Shown piece by piece: positions 34,600-46,598 of a DNA stretch of 64,000 bases. Made by a program: the position numbers and the translations under genes. This stretch comes from Polytrichum commune (taxonomy: Eukaryota > Streptophyta > Polytrichopsida > Polytrichales > Polytrichaceae), in assembly GCA_950295325.1 (NCBI GenBank), contig OX485804.1:29574001-29638000 (forward strand), read 5' to 3'. The notes beneath the pieces were generated by a model, which was not told the origin of the DNA, did no database searches, and was given only the letters and a program-made list of their open reading frames with translations. Numbering within the stretch: the stretch's first letter is position 1; each line of letters opens with the position of its first letter.

Positions 34600-36580
34600 C
34601 TTTACTTATAGGCTAGCCCTAATAATATGACACCTCAATTATACGATGCATTTCCCGTCGACCAAAGTTTCTAGTGTTAGTTTACGCGGATAATACGAAT
34701 ACAACACTCGTAATATGACATTTTCTAAACCTGATTTGTCATATATGAGAGGTAATTAATGTATGTATGTGGTGGGATCCACAATATGAATTTCCTTGGG
34801 ATCGAGGAGTACATGGAGAATTCATCAATGGGTTAACTTAACATAACTCAAGTTATTTGTTTTACACCTTGGTTTCAAAATGAATGTTGCACTTTTGAGT
34901 CTTTGGGTTCGGGTGGAGGGTGAAAGGTTTAGAGATTGGTAGATCTGCAAACTAGAATTACGAAGTTGTTTATTTCTCTTCTTGTTTCAAAGTTGTCCTC
35001 ACACCTAAATCTCACATCTCTTTAGATTCAAAATTCTTGTCCTTGTCGACTTATGCTCCAAGATTAGCCCATGCCACTCTTGGCTCTAGAGGTGACAACA
35101 GTCTTGAGTGGTGGATGCTTTTCGTTTCGGTTTTATTTTCAACAATTTCGATGTTGATGACCACGTCTCCACACAAAACAACTTGCACACAATTTGGTAA
35201 GCACTAACCTCCTCCGCAATGGTTATGGCAACCAGGAGATGTTTATAATATGGATGATACTATTTTATTTTATCGTGCCCAACCAAACAAGACACTAAGC
35301 ACAAGGAAAAGTTCGTGGGCACAAATTTTTAGAAGGACCGTTTCACTCTTGCTCTTGTTGTAAAGATGATAGGCATTGACAAGTCGAAACATGTGATTGC
35401 TTACAAATCTCTACGCCCAAGATTATGTGTGGTGGTTTGCAGCCCAAACAACCTAGCTGACATCATATGTATTTGACACTTGGATGATGAGCCTCAATTG
35501 CACATTTTCAATCTCAAATGTAGAAGGTGCTTTTAATTATGTATAATTTTGCTACTCATTCCCTTGCGCATGTTGGTAGGGGTGAATCATTTGGTTTCTC
35601 AACCTTGCAATTGAGCAATATTACTATTGCTTTCTTACCACCCAATGTTACGAGTGTGGTACAACCCTTGGATTAGGGAATACTTGCTTCATTCAAAGGT
35701 TAGTGTAGGAATAAGCTTTGGAAGGGGTCTCTCTGCGTTCAATTCTTCTACTACTCACCAGGACTTGAGGGAATTAGTGCCTAATGTAAGGCAAACTACT
35801 ATGTGATGCTCTCAAGTGTGGAGGAAGATGAAACCCCAAATCATATGAAACAATTGAAGGATGTCCAAGATTTTACCTATAGATAGGAGTGCCGATTTTG
35901 CCATGGATGGTGAACGTGAGAAGTTGAGGATGAAAGAAGCAACAAATGAATTGGTAAGTCTCATTTCCACTTTGAATCTTGGAAGTGAAGAAATGCCTTT
36001 TGAAGAATATGTGCAATTGGTGAGAGAAAAAAATCGTTGATGCAGAGTACAACATGGCTGAGTTGGTGGAATTGGCATGGGGTAGGTAGAAAAATCCGTT
36101 TGGGTTGAAATTTAAATGAAGAGCCAATGGAGGGGAATGATGTGGATGACCAACCAACACCAATAGTCAAGCTTCTCGAAGCCTACAACTACGTCCAATT
36201 ACTATCAAATTTTGCCGTGGAGCATCTTGTAGAGTTTTTAGTTATAGATGTGACGAACACGCAGTCCTTTATGGACAAATTGAGCAAGATGTCAATTTCC
36301 AACACCAACAAACATCATCAGAAGACAATAAATTTTTACTTTTGTAGTGTGCGACGACATCATCATGGGACTATATTTTTCCCTTAATTCCACATCGTGC
36401 GACATTGTGAGCATAGTTCTTCAACAAAAATGCTCTTCCACACTTACATATCTTCATTATGATACCAAATGACATTTTACATCGACATAGGCCACTTTCT
36501 TAAAAACCTCGATCGTACGACACTTGAGGCCAAACATATTATGCAGAATACGGTACTCGGATAATACAACACTTTCTTGC
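34600..36580 (+). mobile_element. pogo-like element 3, limits unresolved
   Basis: The transposase relic at 35160-36387 is flanked on both sides by short repeats of the form GATAATAC-GAC (34690-34720; 36405-36420, 36505-36520, 36555-36570), as expected for subterminal binding sites of such elements. I could not find matching CAGT-type ends with TA duplications, so the boundaries are approximate. Confidence 0.4.
35160..36387 (+). pseudogene. pogo-type DDE transposase relic
   Basis: Shifted plus-strand frames give the catalytic region of a pogo/Tigger transposase. YNMDDTILFYR with PNKTLSTRK holds the first aspartate (35253-35255). LLIMYNFATHSLAH is the second motif, where the aspartate codon has become TAT, tyrosine (35542-35544). 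FLPPNVTSVVQPLD is the third motif with aspartate at 35671-35673, followed by a stop where glutamine is usual. Further on come GEREKLRMKEATNELVSL and VREK-IVDAEYNMAELVELAW, then VKLLEAYNYVQLLSNFAVEH and a terminal QKTINFYF (36319-36342), a PIP box. Active copies cut and paste DNA at TA sites. This one is dead through frameshifts, stops and the lost aspartate. No helix-turn-helix part is recognisable upstream. Confidence 0.85.
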
Positions 36581-36599
36581 ACGACCCAAACGTGTCTTA

Positions 36600-36780
36600 T
36601 CAAAGGAGGAGAACAATACATGTTGACATCTTTTGCCTATTTCTTCATTGAACCAGAGAATATTCTGAAAACTCCTGTAAATGGATCGATCATGTCCCTG
36701 AAGCCTTGAACTTCAACTGGGTATTTCTCAAACTCAACCAGTTCATCTGCAACTACAGTACGCGTCGATTCTCCCCATTC
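36600..36780 (-). repeat. terminal-arm repeat, family B (right-type copy)
   Basis: ATGTTGACATCTTTTG, then CTTGAACTTCAACTGG, TATTTCTCAAACTCAACCAG and CTCCCCATTCATCG match the right arm at 34130-34330. By orientation its element lies to the left, so this arm could pair with the one at 33690 and enclose the pogo relic. Confidence 0.6.
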
Positions 36781-37200
36781 ATCGACGCCATGTCAGGTCG
36801 CCAAGTACTTCAACGCATTGATGCATGCATGCATGAGGAGGTTTGCAATCACAGCAGCCCAGTTGATTCAAGTGCTCCCGAATCTGTTGCTGTGTTTGAT
36901 TGTGTTGGAAAAAGCAAGCTGGAGGACTCAGATTCGTCGGGTGCGGCATGCATACAGAGGAATTTTAGTTGCAGTGCTTCATTCGTTCGTTGAGAGTCGA
37001 GCTAACTTACTTGCAAGCTGATGAGCGAGCGTGGGTTCCCTGCTGCATGCATCTGCAAAGAAGAGAGCCTGATGATGAGTGGACTTGTTTTTTTGTGATG
37101 CGCCTCGGCTTCGATCGATAACTTAGTCGTAGAGGGAATCCGGGGCCTGAAAGTTTTTGTACGATTTTGTCATACTTAAGTTACGGCCGGCCTACCATAG
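36781..37200. other. GC-richer, gene-like patch of unknown nature
   Basis: Composition rises to about half G+C. One frame reads FSPFIDAMSGRQVLQRIDAC and continues to a stop at 36993. Another reads a hydrophobic helix (AQLIQVLPNLLLCLIVLEKA) ending at 37021. Neither can be matched to a family, and I cannot say which, if either, was coding. It abuts a transposon end and may be captured host sequence. Confidence 0.25.
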
Positions 37201-37210
37201 CCATCCACAA

Positions 37211-37218
37211 CTTGCTTG

Positions 37219-37253
<35 letters not shown>

Positions 37254-37270
37254 TGCCTTGCCTTGCCTTC
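37211..37270. repeat. (TGCC)n then (CCTTG)n microsatellite
   Basis: About nine TGCC units are followed directly by four CCTTG units. Confidence 0.95.
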
Positions 37271-40195
37271 CATGATGAATGGGTCTGACTTTGGGGAGGC
37301 GATGACAACCACATAGCTGCTCAGTAACTACTGACGTTGGAGGAGTCATGGTTCTCAGTACAAAAGAGGAACATTGATAATGTTACCTCACTTAATTACA
37401 AACCCCGAAACGGCCAAGGCATCGCTGCCCAACACTCTCAGAGTACATGTTTATGTGGATAGCTGAGCAGATGTGTAAATAATCTTAACTATAGTAGAGG
37501 CTCTTAGTCCCGATCACGACCCCACCGGCAATTTATTGGGTACCATGATTTCGATTGGGATTGGACTTAATGTTGATATGGTTAGGACTGAATTTTGATC
37601 GGGATGGGACTGAGTGTTGATATGGCTAGGGTTGAACTTTGATCAGGCTAAAGGCAATAGTGTCATGACACATGTCCTAGTTTTGAGTGTTAAAGTGAGG
37701 AGGAATGAACGGTTACAATGAGCAGTCATGGCATACTCTAGATATTGGTAGTATGTTTAAGCCAACTTTTGGCCTCAAAAATTCATAGTAATTTCAATTT
37801 AAAGGAATGATATTACCAAAAAATGGGGCAATCCTCTTGATTTCTATCTTCCTACACAGGGAAAAATATGCACGGTCTTACACTTCTCTCCAGATTTGGC
37901 ATGAAATCTCTTAAGTGATCGGTTATAGGCGCCTAAAGATCTCTACTCTACATGAAGATGTTACTCACACAGTCATATCTGTTATAAGTGGCGTTGATTT
38001 TCTTTGATAAGTTGTTGAATCAGACTAAACTAGTTTAGGCGATTTGGGAAAGGTTTTTCTTCGGCCCTTAGGGATTAAGGTATGTGGGTGTTATTTGGTT
38101 TGTTTTCATGTTCCCCAACTTCCACTCATTAGATTTCAGCAACGAAACGTGGGTTGCATTAGCAAATCTATGTTGAAGCATCAACAAAAATCGGACTGCA
38201 AGATTGGATGTCCCTTGATTTAGTTAAGATTTTCAAAAGGACGTGCTTATTGGTTCTTTAAATGAATACCGAGGTCCCTCAATTGTCTTGAATTATTGTG
38301 GTTCATAAGTTTGAGCATTTAGGTGGATCTCTTTTGAACACATATCTTGGTGGACTTCATTCTAAGATTTAACCTAACCATACACCACTCAAATGCATGT
38401 GTCTAATCAAGATAAAGGCATGTGTATCTTATGTTTATATGCATAAGGTTGTATGATGCAATGTTGGCCAATAGAACATCACAAGGTAATCCAAATCATG
38501 CCCCCTATTCATAGCTTTCTCAAGCATGTGTAGGACAATTTCCTTGTATGCTAGCTTCAAGAATAAATCCAAGAATCAAGGTCCTTGATTACATGCACGA
38601 CTCCCAAGCATTTCAAGCAACAAGCTCCTATTAGTCGACATCTCATTGTTACCTATCTTCAAACAAACTTGGCTTCTCTCATCAACCAAGATTTAACTAA
38701 AACTACTATCCAAAAAACAATTCTCGCCAAGTGTCTCAAAGATGCTTATCTAGGGTGAACGCTTGCTACAACGCTTAAGAATGTTATGTTCCCTATGTTA
38801 CCAATGGCCACTAGGGGCAACTGTAAGTGCTAAGTTATGTGGGCCTTATGTGGTCACTCTCCTTAATGGGATACCTATGTTTGAGTGATATGCGGCAGGG
38901 CTTGTAAATTAAAATGGGCATCCAATAAAGATGTGTCACAATGTTTGGTCTATGTGCTCAAAATTCGGACTTCATTCTAGATTCAATAGTTAATGTAACG
39001 AGGAGGATCATGTGATACCTTAGAGAGAGAGAAAATGTTCACTTCGATGTCTTACAACTATTGCATGGCAACTCCAACCTTGAAACTTAGTGAAAATCTT
39101 TGTGAATTTTTATAATTGCTAATTGGATGAAATAATTTCCAAACTGATTAAACAATCAAAATTGTTGATGTAATTGGAAGTGTCCACAATAGGTCCATTT
39201 TTCTTAGAACAACTCTTTCACTAAAAAGTTGGCAAAAAAAGGAAGAAGCCATTATCATATTTTTTAATCCCTAAGTGCATAAAAGACCATTTTTTTTTAT
39301 CTTCCTCGCCATGTCAAGATAGTTGAAGGTTCAAGGGTACCTCCAAGATATTTGTGCAAAATTTTGGTGGGTTCAACCTCAACCCAATGAGACCCTTTTA
39401 AAAAAACTTTAAAAGAACAAAAAAAAACGTAGGTTGTCAAAGTCATGCACAACACCTTTTTGTTTGTTTGTTTGTTTGTAGTGTAGCCGAAAACAAAGAA
39501 TTTTGGGTACACGTGACACATACGATGGCTTTTTTCTTGTAGATTTATTAAACATGCTAAGGTGGATGCGTCTTAAGTGGCTCGTTTTTTTGATTGGACC
39601 CCCTAGATTTCATTGGTATGTGGTCTAGTAAGAATCAAAGAGCAAACATCGTAAAGACACACGTTCAAAAGAGAATTGACTATGTCTTCAAATATTAATA
39701 ATTATTCTTACACTCAACAGTGAACACAATTGGGAGGACCTATGCATTTAGTTAAGAAATCAACAAACATGCACTTCCAATAATCATAACTACATCAAAG
39801 GAGGTCCAATTTTGATCCAGTTTTTGTGGTTGTTTCATTGTAGATTTGCTAATGCAACATGTGCTTTGTTGTGTAAATCTAAGCGGTAGAAGTTGGAGAA
39901 CATGGAAAACGAACCAAATACCACCCACATACCTTATGCTTTATGTATGCAGAAATTATGACAGAAAGAAACAAGTTAAAAGAATTCTATGCTACATATA
40001 TGAGATCATGTTTTCATACCACTATGCTTTAAACTTCTAGGATAAATATACTAGGCCTCACTCCATGTACCAACCCTACAAATGTGTGCAATGATTCATT
40101 TTCAACGACTTTGTCATAGGATGTTTTCTCTTTTGTATTACGCAACTTTCTATTTATACTCAATCTTGGAAATGAAGAGGACTGTTCAGCATTTA
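37271..40195. other. intergenic, nothing recognised
   Basis: AT-rich sequence. A loose 45-bp duplication (GTTGATATGG(T/C)TAGG flanked by GATCGGGA/GATCAGG) lies at about 37560-37645. A (GTTT)n run is at about 39461-39478. No gene was seen. Confidence 0.4.
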
Positions 40196-40320
40196 GGGCC
40201 ACTTCACACACGAGCCAAGAGCCATGACCATGTAATTGTGAGAGCCCAAATGACAGTGCCCAAAGGCCATCCCAACACACCTCCAAATTCATGTAGTGTG
40301 GTCACGGACCCTTAAGTGTA

Positions 40321-41262
40321 CCGTACGTTAAGGGCAGCTTCGGCACAAAATAATTCTAAAAATAGAAGCCGAAAATTTTGGAAAATCATTGGCATTTTTT
40401 GCCGAATATAAAATTCATTATTTTTCAAAATTGCCGAAAAGTAAGAAATTTTTACTTCTCACTAGAGTTTTACTTACAGTGGAAGCATATGTAAATTTTG
40501 AAAGAGAGAAGGTGCTCCTTTTGTAATCAAGCTCACTTACATTAGTCCACAAAGAATATGGGTTAAGAAGTAGCAAGACTCTAGGTGAGGCTTTTCAAAT
40601 GTGTTGTACACAAATTTTTGGAGTCCAATTGAGCATAGAAGATGAAGTTTTATAGAATTTTGTCCAACTAACAAAAGTTGAGAAATCAATCCTTCTTCCA
40701 CCTCCAATAAGTTTTGTGTCAAAATAAGTCTTTATGCAAAAGATATGGACAAAACATTGCAGCCGTGTAAAGATCAAAAAATTAAAATGCGTTCATAACA
40801 GTTTTTCGGAGCTCATTTGTGCATAGAAGATCAACTTTTTTGGAATTTTGTTGGTCTAGGAAAAGTTTAAAAATCAAGTAATCTTTCACCTCCAACAAAT
40901 TTTATGTCATTTGAAGACTCTATGCAAATGTTATGCGAGTTATAAAAATGAAGTCTAACTCGGTGCTTCACCTCAAAGTTTACATATCCCATATGCATTG
41001 TTGAATACAACTCCACTCTACTTGCATAAAGCACAGAGCATTCTCTACTCTTCACTCACATCTTACTTGTCATTCAATGCAAGAGAGATGTACAAGATAT
41101 AAGCTTAAATAGAAAATTAAAAATGAATTTAAGCTGAATTTCAAAAATTAAAAGAGAAAATTGCCGAAAATATGAATATACTATTTCTAGGTGCCGAACA
41201 CTATTTTTTTACTTTTAATAATTATTCGGCAAGAGAGCACCGAAGCTGCCCTTAACGTACGG
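40321..41262. mobile_element. TA-flanked TIR element nested in the Tourist-like element
   Basis: The ends CCGTACGTTAAGGGCAGCTT and its reverse complement match perfectly for 23 bp and are flanked by TA (40319-40320 and 41263-41264). Further GCCGAA/TTCGGC motifs lie near both ends. The interior is AT-rich with no coding content. The TA duplication fits Tc1/mariner, but the ends match no family I know. Confidence 0.8.
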
Positions 41263-41266
41263 TAGT

Positions 41267-41763
41267 AACACGATATTCAATATTTTGAGAGAGTGGGATC
41301 CTCTCAAATAATATTGGCCATTTGGGCACCTAAAAGTCATGTTAGGTTGATAAATACTAGATTATACTTCAGACGTGTAGTTTCCATTAAATTGAGAGTA
41401 TGTTAAGTTGGGAAATCGACTCATTTAGGTTGAGTCGACTTAAATGAGGACAATATTTTGTCAATTTAGGTTGAGTCGACCTAAATGAGGACATTATGTT
41501 GTCAATTTAGGTTGAGTCGACCTAAATGAGGACAATTATGTTAGTCAATTTAGGTTGAGTCGACCTAAATGAGTCGATTTCCTAGCTTAACATACTCTCA
41601 TTTTAATGGAAACTACGGCGGAATTTACGGCGGAAAATCAAATGTTATTTTTTTACTTGTACTCTACAACTTTCTAGTGGTTTTCATTTCATTCTTGGAT
41701 TAATAGTTTGCTTTATGTACTCTCAATTCACTAGAAAACTCTCATTTTAATGAATATTGTGTT
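41267..41763. mobile_element. MITE family C, copy 2
   Basis: Inverted ends AACACGATATTC...GAATATTGTGTT are flanked by TAGT on both sides (41263-41266 and 41764-41767). It carries four palindromic 42-bp units against three in copy 1 at 27212-27669; the rest is nearly identical. The left duplication includes the TA of the neighbouring element, so it inserted after that element arrived. Confidence 0.85.
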
Positions 41764-42143
41764 TAGTGTGAAGCCATATGTGACCGGGCCCTCAACCAAA
41801 TGCTATTTCAATGAATTTCTATTCATGGCAGGTCTTCACACGTGATAGAATGTAATAAAACAACGGTTGTGAGCATTTAGAGTGCCATGATCTCCCGGTT
41901 TTGTGTTAGGCCTACCTCAAAGAGGTGGTTTTTGAAAATAGTCCAAGTGACCATGCAACATGATCCATTCGATGCCACGTGGAAATCCAAGTAGACTTTA
42001 CATGCATCTTGCATTCACATACTCCGTTGGTCCCTCAAGCGTAGTGTGAAGCGAACTTGGACCGGCTCCGCCTTTTCTACCAATGAGAGTGCTTGAAGTG
42101 TAATGGTCACGGGCTCTCAGCCTCGTGTGTGAAGTGGCCCTTA

Positions 42144-43940
42144 GAGATTGAAACCCACCCAACAAAAATCACTGTAAAACATCTTTGTAACCTGTGTTGC
42201 ACCTTGCATTAATATATATGACCTTGGCAATTACTCAGAGAACATTAAAAGTTAACTCTCTACCGGTTGTGTGGAGATGTACTTATGATCACACAAATCA
42301 ACACACAATGTTGATAAAAACCTCACACTAAGGCAAATTGAAAAATTCTATTTAAAATACTCACAGAGTAGCACAATTATGAAGGGGTTATGAAGGATAT
42401 GCTTGCAGGCATTACCATTCCATTAGTCCCATTCCGCAAAGTCCAAGAATTCAACAGAGTATTGGAAACAAGAGCAAGTTCACCATTGCAATTTGAAACT
42501 AGGATGATTAATTTATGAGTAAAGAAGGGGACCATTCAATCATCCACATAGTTTGTTAAAACGACCACAAAGATGCGTCACACAATCACATGACCTGTCA
42601 GAATTTGAATTTCATCGTACATATGAAAAAGACCAAGTATTCAACTATGTGTTAGAATTCATAAACTTGGCCAATGCTTATGTGTGCGACTTTGTGGTCG
42701 TTTTAACTAGTGTGTGATTGATTTAATGATCCCCTTGAGGAATCCCTAGAACATCCCATCTACCATGTGGTAGGCATTAAACCTTGCACATGGGGCCATT
42801 CACGGTTGGGGTACTACTTTTGGGACAAAGGACTTAAGGACTTTGTCGCATTGATCTTGGTTTTTACCATGACTTACTATTATTTGATCAATAAATTTTA
42901 CATAAATAAGTAGATAGTTCATAAGCTTTATCAAGAAAGATTTTTATTATTATTTAATAATCACCCTAAACCCTAAACCCTAGGCCATATCAGTGGCATT
43001 TTTTTGCTATTTAGGTGTGCATTGGTGGTCAATTATTTCTTGTTATGTATCTTGGTACCTTGGTAAAAGTGTCATGTGTCCATTCATATAATTTTTTTTG
43101 TCCAATTCTAATACTAGACGTTCCTTTTACGTGTGGCCATGAGTATATGTATATTTGGACATGTTTGGTGCCACATGTAAAGTTGGGCAATTGCTATTCA
43201 ATACATATTTGGTTCTATTGGTACACACTTGAACGATGAGTGTGAGGAAAAAATTTGGGATCGTTTCGATTGATTCTTGTTGTCCTTTTCATTCCTTGAT
43301 CCTAAGGTGAACAATTAAGACAGCACTCCTGAATGTCCTTTAAGGAATCAAAAGGATATCTTAGATGACCCTATTCCTTCTAAATTAACTTTGTCAGTGT
43401 ACTCGATGTGGAGTATGAAATGTAGGTATGATCCAAAATATGCTTCACAATACAAATCTAAGCATACCAAGCATGTGAAGTTATCCAAAAAAGTCCGTTT
43501 TCCGTTAGATGGCCAAAAGTAGTACCCGAACCGTGAATGGCCCCACATGTCTCATGGGATACCTCATGATCGCCAAGTTATAATGCCATATGCAACATTC
43601 AAGATAAACGTGCTCTTATTCCCATCGGTGTTGACACATTGATGTTGATTTTTCTTTTTCTTTTCTTCTTTATGCCAATGTGCTTCAGCAAATAAAATCC
43701 TAATGCGAAGATCCTGGAATTATGGGCTTGAAGTTTCAATTTTAGGGAGCTACTCTGGATTTTCGGTAATTTTGGATTAAGGGCAGCTACGAAAGGGCAT
43801 GAGGTAGTATAAAATAAGGAAAGAAAAAGAAAAGCAGCATTTGGTACTTTCAATGTCCAAGTTTGGAGGTCATATACTTAAGTCTAGCTGGGTCAAAAGT
43901 TCATGTATTGGGTGTGGGTGATTTGCATATTGGACAAGAA
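42144..43940. other. intergenic, short telomere-like motif
   Basis: No gene recognised. CCCTAAACCCTAAACCCTAG at 42964-42983 contains two and a half plant telomere units, too short to be an interstitial telomere array. Confidence 0.45.
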
Positions 43941-45450
43941 GTATATGCAAGTCGATGTCTCTGTTCATGTTTTGTTGATTTCAAAAAAGTGTTCGCCATG
44001 ATTTATGTGATGAGCGTTGGGAACACATCCAACAATTAGGTGTACCACTTTATTTACAAAAAGATGTGAAAGTTATGTATACCACGACTTATGCAAAAGT
44101 ACAAATTAATGGTGATACACATGGTGAAGTAATGTCTAACATTGGTGTTAAACAAGGATGTCCCCTTTCCCCCACACCATTCAACTTGTACGATGATGAA
44201 CTTGAAACATATTTGGATGAGATCAATGGGAATTCTATGTGTTTATTTAACATAGTGATTGTCATTCTCCTTTATGCTAACAATGTCGTTCAGTTCTCTA
44301 AGTCACGAGCAAAGCTTACCAACAATTTTCAACAAGCTAAGTGAGTTTTGCACTTCCTTTAGCCTTGACATTAACTTATCTAAGACTAAAATCATGATCT
44401 TTGGCCGCAACAAAAGAAAATTGTAGCAAGAGGCATTTTACCTGGGCAAGGACCAAATTCAGATTACCCATGAATACAAATACCTTGGGATTGATTTCTA
44501 TTCACATGGTTACTTTGAGCCATCAAGTAAAAGGCAACGAATTGCATGTATGAAAGCCTGGATGGCTACCTTAAGGAAAGAAGCAATAGTTGGAGCCACT
44601 TGTTTGGAACTCAAATCCCATATGTTCAAGGCTTTGGTGCTTCCAATTTTCACATATGAGAATGAGACCCGACTGGCATTTGGGGAGGTGACTTGAAAAA
44701 CTCTCATTGGAAAGTTTTTGAGAAGGGCATAAAGATACACATGATCTCTCGCGACGAAGTCCGTTCTTTGACAACCTACCATATTTTGTTGGCCAAATTT
44801 GGAGAAAATCCCATGGGATTATATGCTCTTAAGCTAACTATAGGTTTTCAACAACGGCTTGCCCACCTACCCTCCTCTTGGTTTATCACTCAAGCAGCCT
44901 CACTCTCTCAACACCTTGCCAAAGAAGGATTTGAAACCTAGCACAAATTGATAACCATGGGGTCTATCTCATTGGGATCCCATGATAACCCACCACCATC
45001 AAAAATCACATTTGATGATCTCAAGGAGGCTTTTCTTGCTAAAGTGTGGAACTCTTTCCATCTCTCGGGGGAAGAAACTAGATTACTTCCACCTCAAGGA
45101 TTTTCTCAAATATGATTGTGAAGTGTACTTGAAGCAACCATTGACACCACCATAACGCAAGATCATTGCTGCTTTATTGCACCTCGAATCATAGACTTGC
45201 CATTGAGATATGATGTTGGTCGACTATCCTTATCTCTAGAGATAATAGATTTCATCATTTTGGGTCTAATAAATGTAATGAAAACGAGGCACACCTTGTC
45301 CCTAAACTCCACTAGAGATAAATATCAACCAGTATAGAAGAATGTAGCATTAGGGAGTCTCAAGTCCTTTCAATTGAACCATCAAATCAATATTAGCTTC
45401 TATCTCACGGGGGCTACCACACTCTGCCACTCTAGAAAATTAACTAGTTC
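43941..45450 (+). pseudogene. LINE-type non-LTR reverse transcriptase relic
   Basis: Shifting frames give CFVDFKKVF (RT block, about 43965), then in one frame from 44017 WEHIQQLGVPLYL, VQINGDTHGEVMSN, GVKQGCPLSP and LLYANNVVQFSKSRAKL. The catalytic YADD is altered to YANN (44274-44285). Later text (NLSKTKIMIFGRNK, YKYLGIDFYSHGYF, MATLRKEAIVGATCLELKSH, FKALVLPIFTYE, HWKVFEKGIKIHM) follows the usual order to the C-terminal region near 45400. Stops and at least three frameshifts disrupt it. No endonuclease domain is visible upstream, as expected for a 5'-truncated copy. No poly-A tail or target duplication was identified. Confidence 0.85.
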
Positions 45451-46598
45451 ATTGCAATCTAATTGTACTTCCGATAAGCCTCTTGGCTTCCCGGTGTTTA
45501 GCATCAATACCATTTTATTTGGTCATGGGTATCACATTCGGTATTGGTGTTGTCAAAATCACAAGATGTAGCAGATTATTAAAGTAGACAATGGCTCACC
45601 TCCACACTCGTGACAATGAGGGGCATTAAAGGGCAACATAGGGTTACAAGGCCAACATCACAAACACAACAAGGTCATTACTGTGGTTGAACATATACAC
45701 TGATCCCTTGACCCTACCACACAAACCACAACCTAATAATCTGCATGATAAACATGATCAATTTTGAGAAAAGCAGGCTAAAATTCACCAATAATCATGG
45801 TTGTGTTGTGATCATGAGCAACCAGACGGACAAGCTTGACGAAGTATGGACAAGGGCAGTCCACATGAAGATGGCACATACTCATGCCCTATTGCAACTT
45901 CACTTGCTTCAACATCAATGGACATTTATGACAAACAAAAGATGCTTTCCACCAGAGGAGCATTTTTTCAAAAACCATCGCTCCTTGTAAGTGCAAATTG
46001 AAACTTTAGAGACTTGAGGTAATGTGAAAAAACCAAAACCAGGTTTGAACTGTACCTTAGTACCTTGGCAGGGTTGGTATTGTGCTAGTATTTTTGAAGA
46101 TGTTGATGTTAGGGAATTAATTTGAAAATAACTTTGGTACTTGTGAAGAAAACATTGCAACCATGTGTAAATATTAACGTGTTTAAGAACCTGGTAAATA
46201 AATCATTTGAGAAAACTTTAACAGCTGCCAAGGTACTAAGATAACCGTGGGATCAGAGCTGAGAAAAATCTTACTTGTCTACAATCCCATGGCGTCACTC
46301 ATTAAGGTCCAGAAGTACAAACAATGCTTTCGCCCAAATTTAGTGACTTGACAAGCCCAGAATGACTAAATCCAGAGTAATTTAGAGTAAAGAACGTTAC
46401 AATACCCCTCACAAACAGAGCCTCCAATACACTCAATGTAGTGGAACAAACCATTTTTCAACTCATTTAGTACTACCTACGTATAGATAGTAAATTTTGA
46501 AGTTCAGGCAAGGGACCCTCACTGTACTGGCATGCAAAACACATGCCTCTCCTACAAAATAATTATCAGATTGCCTTTCCATGCAATATTGTCACACC
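45451..46598. other. intergenic or 3' UTR of the downstream minus-strand gene
   Basis: AT-rich sequence. The minus-strand transcript of the zinc-finger gene probably ends within the upper part of this stretch (after 46598), but I cannot fix a poly-A site. Confidence 0.4.

Larger units (their letters stand above)
40196..42140. mobile_element. Tourist-like (PIF/Harbinger) element, copy 2, host of nested insertions
   Basis: The ends GGGCCACTTCACACACGAG and its exact reverse complement are flanked by TTA on both sides (40193-40195 and 42141-42143). Removing the two inner elements (40321-41262 and 41267-41763) leaves about 500 bp, whose right part matches the MITE at 9161-9379. No transposase. 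Confidence 0.85.

Noticed and set aside
42964-42983. Interstitial telomere array
   Set aside because: Only about two and a half units of AAACCCT; common as telo-boxes by chance or in promoters.
43599-43853. Small secreted protein on the minus strand (84 codons)
   Set aside because: A hydrophobic N-terminus is followed by a lysine run from AT-rich sequence; no supporting context or conservation evidence.
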